Shown: positions 1 through 5,919, numbered from the stretch's first letter. The stretch is DNA of 5,923 bases from Gammaproteobacteria bacterium (GCA_003511825.1 DOIU01000084.1:1-5923), one strand, 5' to 3'. Program-made: numbers and translations. Notes: generated from the sequence alone by a model not told the origin.

Positions 1-2
1 CC

Positions 3-572
3 TCGTCGGATTGGCGCGTGCCTTGGGGCGATTGCAGTGATGCGCAAACGCTGTGCCGGTCTGCTCCGCACGGCAGTGCGCCCGGCGAGGCTGGCGTGGA
101 GGTGACCGATGCGCTGATGGATGTGCTCTACACCTATGTCAGTGGTTTGGCCGTACCGCCTCGGCGAGATACGGATGACCCCATCGTCCAGCGAGGGGAG
201 CAATTGTTCCGACAAGCCGGCTGTGAAAGATGCCATCGTGCCGACTATACGCTGGCGTCTGACGCTGATGGCACTACCGAGACGATTTCCCCGTGGTCAG
301 ATTTGCTACTTCATGACATGGGCGCTAGACTCGCGGACCATCGGCCCGAGCACGAGGCCAACGGCCGTGAGTGGCGCACGCCGCCCTTATGGGGCGTCGG
401 CTTGACGCAAGTCGTTAACCCGCGCGCGGGGTTCTTACACGATGGCCGCGCACGGACCCTGATGGAAGCGGTCTTGTGGCACGGGGGTGAAGCTGACGCT
501 TCCCGACGTGCCGTCATGGGCATGAAGCGCGCCGAACGTCAGGCCTTGATCAGCTTTTTGGAGTCACTCTAG
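3..572 (+). CDS. Di-haem DUF1111 'thiol oxidoreductase' (putative cytochrome c peroxidase-like), C-terminal part
   Basis: The reading frame is open to the left edge, so this is the C-terminal ~189 residues of a longer protein (family members are usually 400-500 residues); the GTG at 18 is internal. A CxxCH haem c site, Cys-Glu-Arg-Cys-His, lies at 222-236 and follows the family-typical 'G-x-x-LF-x-x-x-GC' lead-in. Further on are the family signatures LLLHDMGARLADHRP, GREWRTPPLWGVGLT, a GFLHDGRARTLMEAVLWHGGEA block, and a terminal FLESL. These match the DUF1111/DHOR family, which is related to di-haem cytochrome c peroxidases. By family knowledge the protein is exported and acquires covalent haem in the periplasm; its substrate is not established and the 'thiol oxidoreductase' label is weakly based. 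The second haem site and signal peptide must lie outside the window. Its stop overlaps the next gene's start by 1 bp, next to imelysin and DUF1513 genes, which suggests a shared periplasmic iron or redox role (inference). Confidence 0.93.
   Translation, partial: SSDWRVPWGDCSDAQTLCRSAPHGSAPGEAGVEVTDALMDVLYTYVSGLAVPPRRDTDDPIVQRGEQLFRQAGCERCHRADYTLASDADGTTETISPWSDLLLHDMGARLADHRPEHEANGREWRTPPLWGVGLTQVVNPRAGFLHDGRARTLMEAVLWHGGEADASRRAVMGMKRAERQALISFLESL
560..563 (+). promoter_or_regulatory. Shine-Dalgarno GGAG for the GTG-initiated imelysin gene
   Basis: GGAG sits 8 bases before the GTG at 572, inside the last codons of the DUF1111 gene. It decides the unusual GTG start, which shares its first base with the TAG stop of the upstream gene (TAGTG). 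Confidence 0.65.
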
Positions 573-1669
573 TGGTCCGTCCATTTCAGCATTCCCGTTT
601 CAGCACCGCTGTGCTTTTGCTCACCCTTGCAGTATGCCTGCGCCCGGCCATGGCCGAAGCCCCTGCCGAAGAGGATTGGCATGCGTTCAATCGTGCCGCC
701 ATTCACCAACACGCGGTTCCGCGCTACGAAAACCTGAGCGAAAAAGCCGGTGCGATGCGAGTGGCGGTGCAGGCATTTTGTGATCATCCGGGGCAAAAAG
801 GCCTTGATCAGGCGCGCAAAGCGACGGTACACGCCATCATGGCCTGGCAAGCCATCCAACACGTCCAGTTTGGCCCCGTCACCTACTTAATGCGCAACTT
901 TGGCTTGCAGTATTGGCCAGACAAAAAAGGCATTGGTGCGCGGCAGCTGCGTCAAGCCTTAAAGCTCACCGATACGTCTTTTGACCCGGCATACTTCAAT
1001 GACGCCAGCGCCAGTGTCAAAGGCTTCCCCGCACTGGAAAAGTTGCTGTTTGATGCCAAGGTGCTGGAGAAAAACACCGAAAACCCGGCGGTGTGCGCAT
1101 TGGCAACCGGCATTGCTGACAACATCTTTCGCATGAGCAGCGACATTGAAAAAGAATGGACGCAAGCGGCGGAAGATATCGAAGGCGCGGGTGAGGAGTC
1201 CGAAGAGTATGAAATGGCGGTGGATGCCTCGACGCAGTTTCTGAAGGCCTTGGTGGAGCCTGTCGAGATGCTGCGTGATGATAAGCTAAACCGCGTGCTT
1301 GGAGAATCCGCAGAGAAAACCCGCTGGAAACGCAGCGAATTCTGGCGCAGTCGCCAATCGCTGAACGCCTTGCGCGTCAATGTGCAAAGTCTGCAGCATT
1401 TGTACAGCGGCTGGGACGATCACAGTGTTGCAGATATTTTGCAGCGGGCCGGTGGAGAAGCTTTGGCCGCGCAGATAGAAGAGTCTTTCAAGTCCATTGC
1501 GATATCCTTGTCCGATGCGCATGAGCCACCCATCGATGCCATTACGCCTGAGTTTCACGCGAAATTAACGGCGATCAGTGAATTACTGCGATTATTGCAA
1601 CACCAGCTGCTGGAGGCGATGCAGGTGCTCAACATACAACTCGGATTTAATAGCCGCGATGGCGATTAA
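572..1669 (+). CDS. Imelysin-family periplasmic protein, variant without the GxHxxE histidine
   Basis: This 365-residue protein starts at GTG 572, chosen for its GGAG site 8 bases upstream and because it leads straight into a Sec signal peptide. That peptide has a hydrophobic core at ~12-22 and a likely cleavage after AMA-28; there is no lipobox cysteine. The mature part is mostly helical. It carries hallmarks of the second imelysin paralogue of iron-linked operons: WQAIQHVQFGP (92-102), QYWPDKKGIGARQLR (113-127), GFPALEKLLFD (151-161), and a C-terminal LGFNSRDGD (357-365). The imelysin (M75/ICMP) signature GxHxxE reads GFPALE here, with Pro in place of His, so the proposed metal site is incomplete and peptidase activity is unlikely (inference). 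An acidic stretch occurs at ~200-216. Imelysin-like proteins are iron-regulated and thought to bind iron or to help its uptake, but the mechanism is unproven. The gene overlaps DUF1111 by 1 bp and DUF1513 by 11 bp. Confidence 0.92.
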   Translation: MVRPFQHSRFSTAVLLLTLAVCLRPAMAEAPAEEDWHAFNRAAIHQHAVPRYENLSEKAGAMRVAVQAFCDHPGQKGLDQARKATVHAIMAWQAIQHVQFGPVTYLMRNFGLQYWPDKKGIGARQLRQALKLTDTSFDPAYFNDASASVKGFPALEKLLFDAKVLEKNTENPAVCALATGIADNIFRMSSDIEKEWTQAAEDIEGAGEESEEYEMAVDASTQFLKALVEPVEMLRDDKLNRVLGESAEKTRWKRSEFWRSRQSLNALRVNVQSLQHLYSGWDDHSVADILQRAGGEALAAQIEESFKSIAISLSDAHEPPIDAITPEFHAKLTAISELLRLLQHQLLEAMQVLNIQLGFNSRDGD

Positions 1670-2762
1670 TCGGCGACGTTTTTTGGCCGCGCTCGCAGGC
1701 GCACCGTTTGTTTTACAGGCCAGGCTTGTGCGCGCCGATGCGTCGCAAGCAGCCTTGTTTTCAGCGGTGCGTAGCGACACACGGGGCTGGGAGCTGCTGG
1801 CCACTGACCTCGATGGCGGTGTTGTCTTTCGCCACCCCTTGCCGGCGCGCGCGCATCATGTACTGCTGCATCCACAAAAGCCTTGGGTGGTGGTGATTGA
1901 GCGGCGTCCCGGCACGCGCATCGACGTGGTTGACCGCAACTCGGGGCGATTGATTCGGCGCTTGACCTGCGAACCCGGCAACCATTTGTTTGGTCACGCG
2001 CAGTTCAGCGCCGATGGCCGTTACCTGATCACGGCTGAACAGGGGGGCAGTGATGCGCACGGTAGCTTGGTCTTTCGGGACACGCAGAACGGCTTTGCCG
2101 TGCAACGCACACTCGACTCTGGCGGTGTCGGGCCGCATGAGTTCAAGTGGGTGCAGGGAACACGCCCGCAGTTATTGGTTGCCAACGGCGGCATCAAGAC
2201 GCGTGGTCGAGAGAAGATCAATCTCGATGTGATGCGGCCGTCGCTGGCTTATCTGGATTATCACAGTGGCGAGGTGCAGTCCGTCCATCGCTTTGCGGCG
2301 CAAGATCATCAAGCCAGCATTCGCCACCTCGATGTCACTGCGGATGGCACGGTGTTGCTGGCAATGCAGTTTGAGGGTGACCCGACGCAGATCGCACCGC
2401 TGGCAGCCGTCCATCGCCCCGGACAGGCGTTGCAGCCTTTACCCATGCCTGAAGAGATTCGCAGCCGGTTGCGACAGTACTGCGGTTCAGCCTGTATTGA
2501 CAGCAGCCAAGCCATCGGGGCGATTTCTGCGCCGCGCGGTAATCGCATCTTGTTCTGGCATTTGCCGGATCAGACCTACCTCGGCAGTGTGGTGGTTCGC
2601 GATGGCTGCGGTTTGGCGCCAGGCAACCAGCCAGGTGTCTTTTTTGCCAGCAGCGGCAGTGGTCGTTTGTATCGCCTGTATGCGAAGACCTTGCGCAAGC
2701 AGCGCATTGAGGCCAGCTATACGCAGACTATCCAGTGGGATAACCACTTGACCCGTGCGTGA
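1659..2762 (+). CDS. DUF1513 family Tat-exported beta-propeller protein
   Basis: The start is set at ATG 1659 (367 residues), not at the ATG at 1578 in the same frame. From 1659 the protein opens with a twin-arginine signal, NRRRFLAALAG (4-14), with a likely cleavage near RADA (~28). The 27 extra upstream residues are cysteine-rich and overlap the imelysin gene. Family signatures are clear: a GNHLFGHAQFSADGRYLITAE block (107-127), GGVGPHEF (155-162), LLVANGGIKT (172-181), INLDVMRPSLAYLD (187-200), and SIRHLDVTADG (220-230). Repeated 'DG-x-x-L' blades fit a WD40/YVTN-like propeller. No catalytic residues are recognised. The Tat signal implies that it folds, perhaps with a cofactor, before export, while its imelysin neighbour uses Sec. 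The 11 bp overlap with the imelysin gene and the weak ribosome site (GGA about 13 bases upstream) suggest translational coupling. Four cysteines (104, 275, 279, 317) are notable for an exported protein. Family assignment is firm; function is unknown. Confidence 0.92.
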   Translation: MAINRRRFLAALAGAPFVLQARLVRADASQAALFSAVRSDTRGWELLATDLDGGVVFRHPLPARAHHVLLHPQKPWVVVIERRPGTRIDVVDRNSGRLIRRLTCEPGNHLFGHAQFSADGRYLITAEQGGSDAHGSLVFRDTQNGFAVQRTLDSGGVGPHEFKWVQGTRPQLLVANGGIKTRGREKINLDVMRPSLAYLDYHSGEVQSVHRFAAQDHQASIRHLDVTADGTVLLAMQFEGDPTQIAPLAAVHRPGQALQPLPMPEEIRSRLRQYCGSACIDSSQAIGAISAPRGNRILFWHLPDQTYLGSVVVRDGCGLAPGNQPGVFFASSGSGRLYRLYAKTLRKQRIEASYTQTIQWDNHLTRA

Positions 2763-2835
2763 GGCGTGTTGGTGTAGAGGGCGTATCAGTGGGCGATATG
2801 CCGTTGTTCCAATTTCCGTAGTTTGAGTACCTTGT

Positions 2836-3282
2836 ATGACTGAAACCATGGCCATCTCTGCCGTTGCCAATGCCATCCAGCTCTCGGTCGCGCCGGTGTT
2901 TTTGCTTGCTGGCGTTGGGGCCTTGCTCAATGTCCTGACCAATCGGTTGAATCGAGCGGTCGACCGCTACCGTTTTCTCAATGAGCACCCTGAGTTGCTG
3001 ACGTACAAGTCTGCCCGCGATGAGATGCAGATTCAGTTGCGTCGGACCAAACTGATTCAATGGGCGATTATCCTGTGTACCGTGTGTGCGCTGGCGATTT
3101 GTTTGGTCGTGGCGTTGCTGTTTGGGGGATCTGAGTTGATGGCAGACCCATCGGCGGTCATCGCGGTGTTATTTATCGGGGGTATGCTGTCGCTCACGGT
3201 AGGCTTGGTGCTCTTTTTGCGCGAAATTGCTCTTGCGCTGCGGTTAATGAAACTCTTCTCGCGCATCTCGTCAGACACCTAG
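2836..3282 (+). CDS. DUF2721 family small inner-membrane protein
   Basis: This is a 148-residue integral membrane protein with three predicted helices at about 13-34, 72-97 and 107-128. The first helix runs into the DUF2721 signature VAPVFLLAGVGALLNVLTNR (18-37), continued by LNRAVDR (38-44). A charged, probably coiled stretch (45-71) holds ELLTYKSARDEMQIQLRRTK, and the end is basic and amphipathic (FLREIALALRLMKLFSR). The length fits the family. A GAG at 2825-2827 sits 8 bases before the ATG at 2836; a second in-frame ATG at 2848 is possible but has no better site. The function of the family is unknown. It lies 73 bp after the DUF1513 gene on the same strand and may be read through from it, since I see neither a clear terminator nor a convincing promoter in that gap. 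It shows no obvious link to the arsenate genes that follow. Confidence 0.88.
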   Translation: MTETMAISAVANAIQLSVAPVFLLAGVGALLNVLTNRLNRAVDRYRFLNEHPELLTYKSARDEMQIQLRRTKLIQWAIILCTVCALAICLVVALLFGGSELMADPSAVIAVLFIGGMLSLTVGLVLFLREIALALRLMKLFSRISSDT

Positions 3283-3288
3283 GCCGTT

Positions 3289-3309
3289 GCAGATCACCGC
3301 TTGACCTGC
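3289..3309 (+). repeat. Imperfect inverted repeat overlapping the gap promoter -35
   Basis: GCAGATCA (3289-3296) and TGACCTGC (3302-3309) pair over 7 of 8 bases around CCGCT. A nested alternative pairs ACCGC (3296-3300) with GCGGT (3308-3312). No T-run follows, so it is a poor intrinsic terminator. It covers the -35 hexamer and could be a protein-binding site or chance. Confidence 0.3.
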
Positions 3310-3330
3310 GGTCTCATCCTCACCGATAAT
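3301..3330 (+). promoter_or_regulatory. Sigma70-type promoter for gap-arsJ
   Basis: The -35 element TTGACC (3301-3306) matches TTGACA at 5 of 6 positions. The -10 element GATAAT (3325-3330) matches TATAAT at 5 of 6, and the spacer is 18 bp. Transcription would begin near A3337, giving a 16-25 base leader depending on which ATG is used. It lies between the DUF2721 stop and the GAPDH start, so the arsenate genes probably have their own transcript. Confidence 0.7.
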
Positions 3331-3332
3331 CT

Positions 3333-3356
3333 TCATATTCGAAAAAACATATATGA
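3333..3356. promoter_or_regulatory. Possible operator: AT-rich inverted repeat between the gap start site and start codon
   Basis: TCATAT (3333-3338) and ATATGA (3351-3356) form a perfect 6 bp inverted repeat around a 12-base A-rich centre. It spans the predicted transcription start and reaches the first ATG, where a bound repressor would block the promoter. ArsR/SmtB-family regulators bind AT-rich imperfect palindromes in such places, and gap-arsJ units are often ArsR-controlled. No arsR gene is in this window, so the assignment is inference; a chance repeat in AT-rich DNA is possible. Confidence 0.35.
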
Positions 3357-4375
3357 GGATGATGACGATCAAAGTAGGTATCAATGGGTTTGGGCGCATG
3401 GGGAGATTGTCTCTGCGCGCGATGTTTGAATCTGAGGGCATGGTGTGCTGCCGCATCAATGATCCTGCGGGTGACGCGGCGGCGCTGGCGCATCTGCTGA
3501 ATTTTGATTCGGTCCATGGTCGTTGGCTGTATGAAGCGCGCGCGGAGGGCGATGACATCGTCGTCGGTGATCAGCGCATCCACACCTCGGCCAATACCGC
3601 GATCGCGGATACGGATTGGTCAGATTGCGACGTGGTGATAGAAGCCAGTGGCAAGATGAAGTCCAAGGCCTTGCTGGATGCCTACCTGGCACAAGGGGTT
3701 AAGCGGGTGGTCGTGACCGCGCCCATTGATGAGCCCGGTGTGCTCAATGTGGTGATGGGGGTGAATGACAGCCTGTTTGATCCCGAACAGCATCGCATCA
3801 TCACGGCGGCATCGTGCACGACCAATTCCCTCGCGCCGGTGGTGAAGGTCATTCATGAGCAGCTTGGGATTGTTCATGGTTGTATTACGACGATCCACGA
3901 CATCACCAACACCCAAGTGATACTGGATCGCCCCCACAAAGACCCCCGGCGCGCGCGCGCCTGTGGCATGAGTATGATCCCGACGACCACCGGTTCGGCC
4001 AAAGCGATCACGCAGATTTTTCCTGAACTGCAGGGGCGGCTCAATGGCCATGCCGTGCGGGTCCCGTTGGCCAATGCGTCCTTAACGGACTTTGTGGTTG
4101 AAGTCGCACGAGAAACCTCGGTGGAAGAGGTCAATGGCTTGTTGCAGGCGGCGGCCGAAACCACGCTCGACGGCATACTCGGGTTTGAGGCGCGTCCGCT
4201 GGTGTCGGTAGATTATCGCGGTGATCCGCGTTCAGGCATTGTCGACGCACTGTCCACCATGGTGGTGAATGGCACGCAAGTGAAGTTGTATATTTGGTAT
4301 GACAACGAGTGGGGCTATGTCAACCGCACCGTCGAATTGGTCCACAAGGTTGCGGCCGCCGATCAGCCCGGATGA
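3353..4375 (+). CDS. gap: ArsJ-associated glyceraldehyde-3-phosphate dehydrogenase (arsenate resistance)
   Basis: This is a full-length GAPDH: 340 residues from ATG 3353, or 337 from ATG 3362. The second start (MTIKVGINGFGRMGR) looks more like the family, but its GAGG at 3355-3358 is only 3 bases away; the first start has no ribosome site. With M1 at 3362, the NAD-binding loop GINGFGRMGR is 6-15, Asn33-Asp34 is the usual NAD ribose contact, the catalytic cysteine is Cys152 in SCTTN (151-155), its partner is His179, and YDNEWGY is 313-319. The phosphate-site region reads IPTTTGSAKAI (206-216). It overlaps arsJ by 4 bp (ATGA). In characterised gap-arsJ pairs this cytoplasmic enzyme uses arsenate in place of phosphate, converting glyceraldehyde 3-phosphate to 1-arseno-3-phosphoglycerate for ArsJ to export. 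The specialised role is assigned from the coupling to arsJ; the sequence alone cannot exclude ordinary glycolytic use. Confidence 0.95.
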   Translation: MRMMTIKVGINGFGRMGRLSLRAMFESEGMVCCRINDPAGDAAALAHLLNFDSVHGRWLYEARAEGDDIVVGDQRIHTSANTAIADTDWSDCDVVIEASGKMKSKALLDAYLAQGVKRVVVTAPIDEPGVLNVVMGVNDSLFDPEQHRIITAASCTTNSLAPVVKVIHEQLGIVHGCITTIHDITNTQVILDRPHKDPRRARACGMSMIPTTTGSAKAITQIFPELQGRLNGHAVRVPLANASLTDFVVEVARETSVEEVNGLLQAAAETTLDGILGFEARPLVSVDYRGDPRSGIVDALSTMVVNGTQVKLYIWYDNEWGYVNRTVELVHKVAAADQPG

Positions 4376-5589
4376 CCTTCCTGCGTAATAGCGCGGTCGC
4401 GCAATACCTGATCGTCACGGGCAATTACTGGGCGTTTACGCTTACCGACGGCGCGCTGCGCATGTTGGTGGTGTTGCATTTCCATAGCCTCGGCTACAGC
4501 CCCCTCGACATTGCCATGCTGTTCATCTTTTATGAATTGTTTGGTGTCGTGACCAACCTGTTCGGCGGATTATTAGGCGCCAGGATCGGCCTGAACCGGA
4601 CCATGAATTTGGGGCTAGGCTTGCAAATTGTGGCCCTGGCGATGCTGTTGCTGCCCACCTTGACAGTGCCCTGGGTGATGGCTGCGCAAGCGCTCTCTGG
4701 TGTTGCCAAAGATCTCAATAAGATGTCTGCCAAGAGCGCGGTAAAGCACTTGGCGGCGCTGGATGCACAGCGCGCACTGTTCCGCTGGGTGGCGGTGCTG
4801 ACCGGTTCAAAAAACGCACTCAAGGGGGCGGGCTTCTTTCTGGGTGGTCTCTTGCTGGCCGTGTTGGGCTTTGACGGCGCAATGATCGCGATGTTGGCTG
4901 GCTTGGCGTGCGTGTGGGTTTTCAGCCTGCGCATGTTGCGGCAAGACATGGGCAAGGCGCGCCACAAGCCGCGTTTCAGTGCGGTGTTTTCACGCAGCCG
5001 AGCGGTGAATATTCTATCGGCGGCGCGGTTGTTTTTGTTTGGCGCCCGCGATGTGTGGTTCGTGATCGCCGTGCCGGTGTATCTCTCTGACACCCTGGAC
5101 TGGTCTCATTCGGCGGTGGGCGGTTTTCTGGCGTTATGGATCATTGCCTACGGCGCGGTGCAATCCTTGTCACCGTGGCTGTTGGGGTTGCGGGGCCAGC
5201 GTGTTCCCGATGGTCGCAGCGCGTTACTGGGTGCCGTGGTGCTGACGGCGATACCGGCGGTGATGGCGGTATTCATGAAGGGGAGTTTTCCGGCGGAGCC
5301 CGTGCTCGTCGGCGGTTTGTTGGTCTTTGGCTTGGTGTTCGCGATGAACTCGTCGATACACAGCTATCTGATCGTGGCCTACGCCAAGGCCGATGGCGTC
5401 TCGGTGGATGTCGGCTTCTATTACATGGCGAACGCCATGGGGCGATTGCTGGGCACCGTGTTGTCGGGCTGGTTGTTCCAAGTGGCGGGCTTGGTGACGT
5501 GTCTGTGGGTGTCGAGCGGTTTCTTGCTGATCACGGCTGTGATTTCAATCGCCTTGCCTCGGCGTCAGCGAGAGGGGTATGCCAGTTAG
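4372..5589 (+). CDS. arsJ: ArsJ organoarsenical (1-arseno-3-phosphoglycerate) efflux permease, MFS type
   Basis: The start is ATG 4372 (405 residues), sharing ATGA with the GAPDH stop; the in-frame ATG at 4309 would add 21 charged, non-hydrophobic residues from inside gap. The protein has about ten to twelve hydrophobic helices with basic loops, as in major facilitator permeases. ArsJ signatures are NYWAFTLTDGALRMLVVLHFH (18-38), LGYSPLDIA (40-48), FGVVTNLFGG (57-66), GARIGLNRTMNLGLGLQ (69-85), an ALSGVAKDLNKMSAKSAVK stretch (107-125), TGSKNALKGAGFFLGG (144-159), and ILSAARLFLFGARDVWFV (214-231). By published work on the pair, ArsJ exports 1-arseno-3-phosphoglycerate made by the partner GAPDH; the product then hydrolyses, giving net arsenate extrusion. 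No separate strong ribosome site is visible, so expression probably depends on coupling to gap. The gene appears intact. Its stop lies 12 bp from the end of a convergent ccdB. Confidence 0.95.
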   Translation: MTFLRNSAVAQYLIVTGNYWAFTLTDGALRMLVVLHFHSLGYSPLDIAMLFIFYELFGVVTNLFGGLLGARIGLNRTMNLGLGLQIVALAMLLLPTLTVPWVMAAQALSGVAKDLNKMSAKSAVKHLAALDAQRALFRWVAVLTGSKNALKGAGFFLGGLLLAVLGFDGAMIAMLAGLACVWVFSLRMLRQDMGKARHKPRFSAVFSRSRAVNILSAARLFLFGARDVWFVIAVPVYLSDTLDWSHSAVGGFLALWIIAYGAVQSLSPWLLGLRGQRVPDGRSALLGAVVLTAIPAVMAVFMKGSFPAEPVLVGGLLVFGLVFAMNSSIHSYLIVAYAKADGVSVDVGFYYMANAMGRLLGTVLSGWLFQVAGLVTCLWVSSGFLLITAVISIALPRRQREGYAS

Positions 5590-5601
5590 CTTGAATGAGC
5601 A

Positions 5602-5919
5602 TCACGCGTTGGCGACCAAAAACGCCAAGGCGGCCTGAATCTCTTCGTGCATATGATCGAGTGAATCGATAGGGTATTGCAATGCTGACACTGGTACCGT
5701 GGTCATTTGGTAGGTCAGCAAGCGATAGGTCTTGCCATCAAACACCAAGGGTGGGCAGAGGTCGGCGATGATGGCGTCGGCAATGTTTTCTTGCAAGGTC
5801 ATCGGGATCACAACCCGCGAATCCAACGCGCTGAGCAAGCTGTTTTGCACATCCATAAAGTAGGGATAGGCGTGCTCTGCGTCTGCATTGGGGTTTTCGT
5901 ACAGCGTGTACTGGCTCAT
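5602..5919 (-). CDS. ccdB: CcdB-family DNA gyrase toxin homologue
   Basis: This 105-residue protein, close to the ~101-105 of known CcdB toxins, resembles the Aliivibrio fischeri chromosomal CcdB more than the F-plasmid one. Shared features are MSQYTLYEN at the start, AYPYFMDVQNSLL (17-29), RVVIPM (35-40), LCPPLVFDGKTYRLLTYQMT (54-73), VPVSAL (75-80), and a final helix from ~86. CcdB poisons DNA gyrase by binding GyrA unless neutralised by CcdA. In both the F and, as I recall it, A. fischeri proteins the chain ends in Gly-Ile, a tip needed for gyrase poisoning in F CcdB. Here it ends LVANA, so toxicity may be reduced or changed. The gene reads toward arsJ. Only 4 bases remain upstream of its ATG, so ccdA, which normally precedes ccdB, would be beyond the right edge and cannot be judged. 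A solitary or decayed module is possible. Confidence 0.88.
   Translation of the reverse strand: MSQYTLYENPNADAEHAYPYFMDVQNSLLSALDSRVVIPMTLQENIADAIIADLCPPLVFDGKTYRLLTYQMTTVPVSALQYPIDSLDHMHEEIQAALAFLVANA
5609..5628. repeat. Short hairpin at the 3' ends of arsJ and ccdB
   Basis: TTGGCG (5609-5614) and CGCCAA (5623-5628) form a perfect 6 bp stem with an 8-base loop (ACCAAAAA). It lies 20 bases beyond the arsJ stop and inside the last codons of ccdB. Neither strand has a T-run right after it, so it is at most a weak terminator or an mRNA 3' end stabiliser, and it may be chance. Confidence 0.25.

Noticed and set aside
952..1380. 142-residue - strand reading frame opposite the imelysin gene
   Set aside because: It is Ser-rich with no motif, fully covered by the well-supported imelysin gene.
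1578..1658. Extended N-terminus of the DUF1513 protein
   Set aside because: It would bury the Tat signal 30 residues inside the protein and add a cysteine-rich segment translated from the imelysin 3' end; ATG 1659 puts the signal at the start.
2769..2799. Possible promoter TTGGTG...CGATAT before the DUF2721 gene
   Set aside because: The spacer is 19 bp and both boxes are poor matches; not convincing enough to list.
3289..3312. Intrinsic terminator after the DUF2721 gene
   Set aside because: The hairpin is imperfect and no T-run follows; the same bases are better explained as the gap promoter region.
4309..4371. Extended N-terminus of ArsJ
   Set aside because: The extra 21 residues come from the end of gap in another frame, are basic and non-hydrophobic, and ATG 4372 gives the usual ATGA overlap and family-like start.
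4530..5093. 187-residue - strand reading frame opposite arsJ
   Set aside because: It has low-complexity Ala/Asn/Pro/Thr composition typical of the antisense of a membrane protein gene, with no recognisable domain.
5136..5594. 152-residue + strand reading frame inside arsJ
   Set aside because: It is a shifted-frame shadow of arsJ, Arg/Gly-rich without family motifs, while arsJ itself is intact through the same bases.
5620..5640. Minus-strand terminator-like CGCC-TT-GGCG followed by five Ts within ccdB
   Set aside because: The loop would be too small for a stable stem and the site is inside ccdB coding sequence before its stop.
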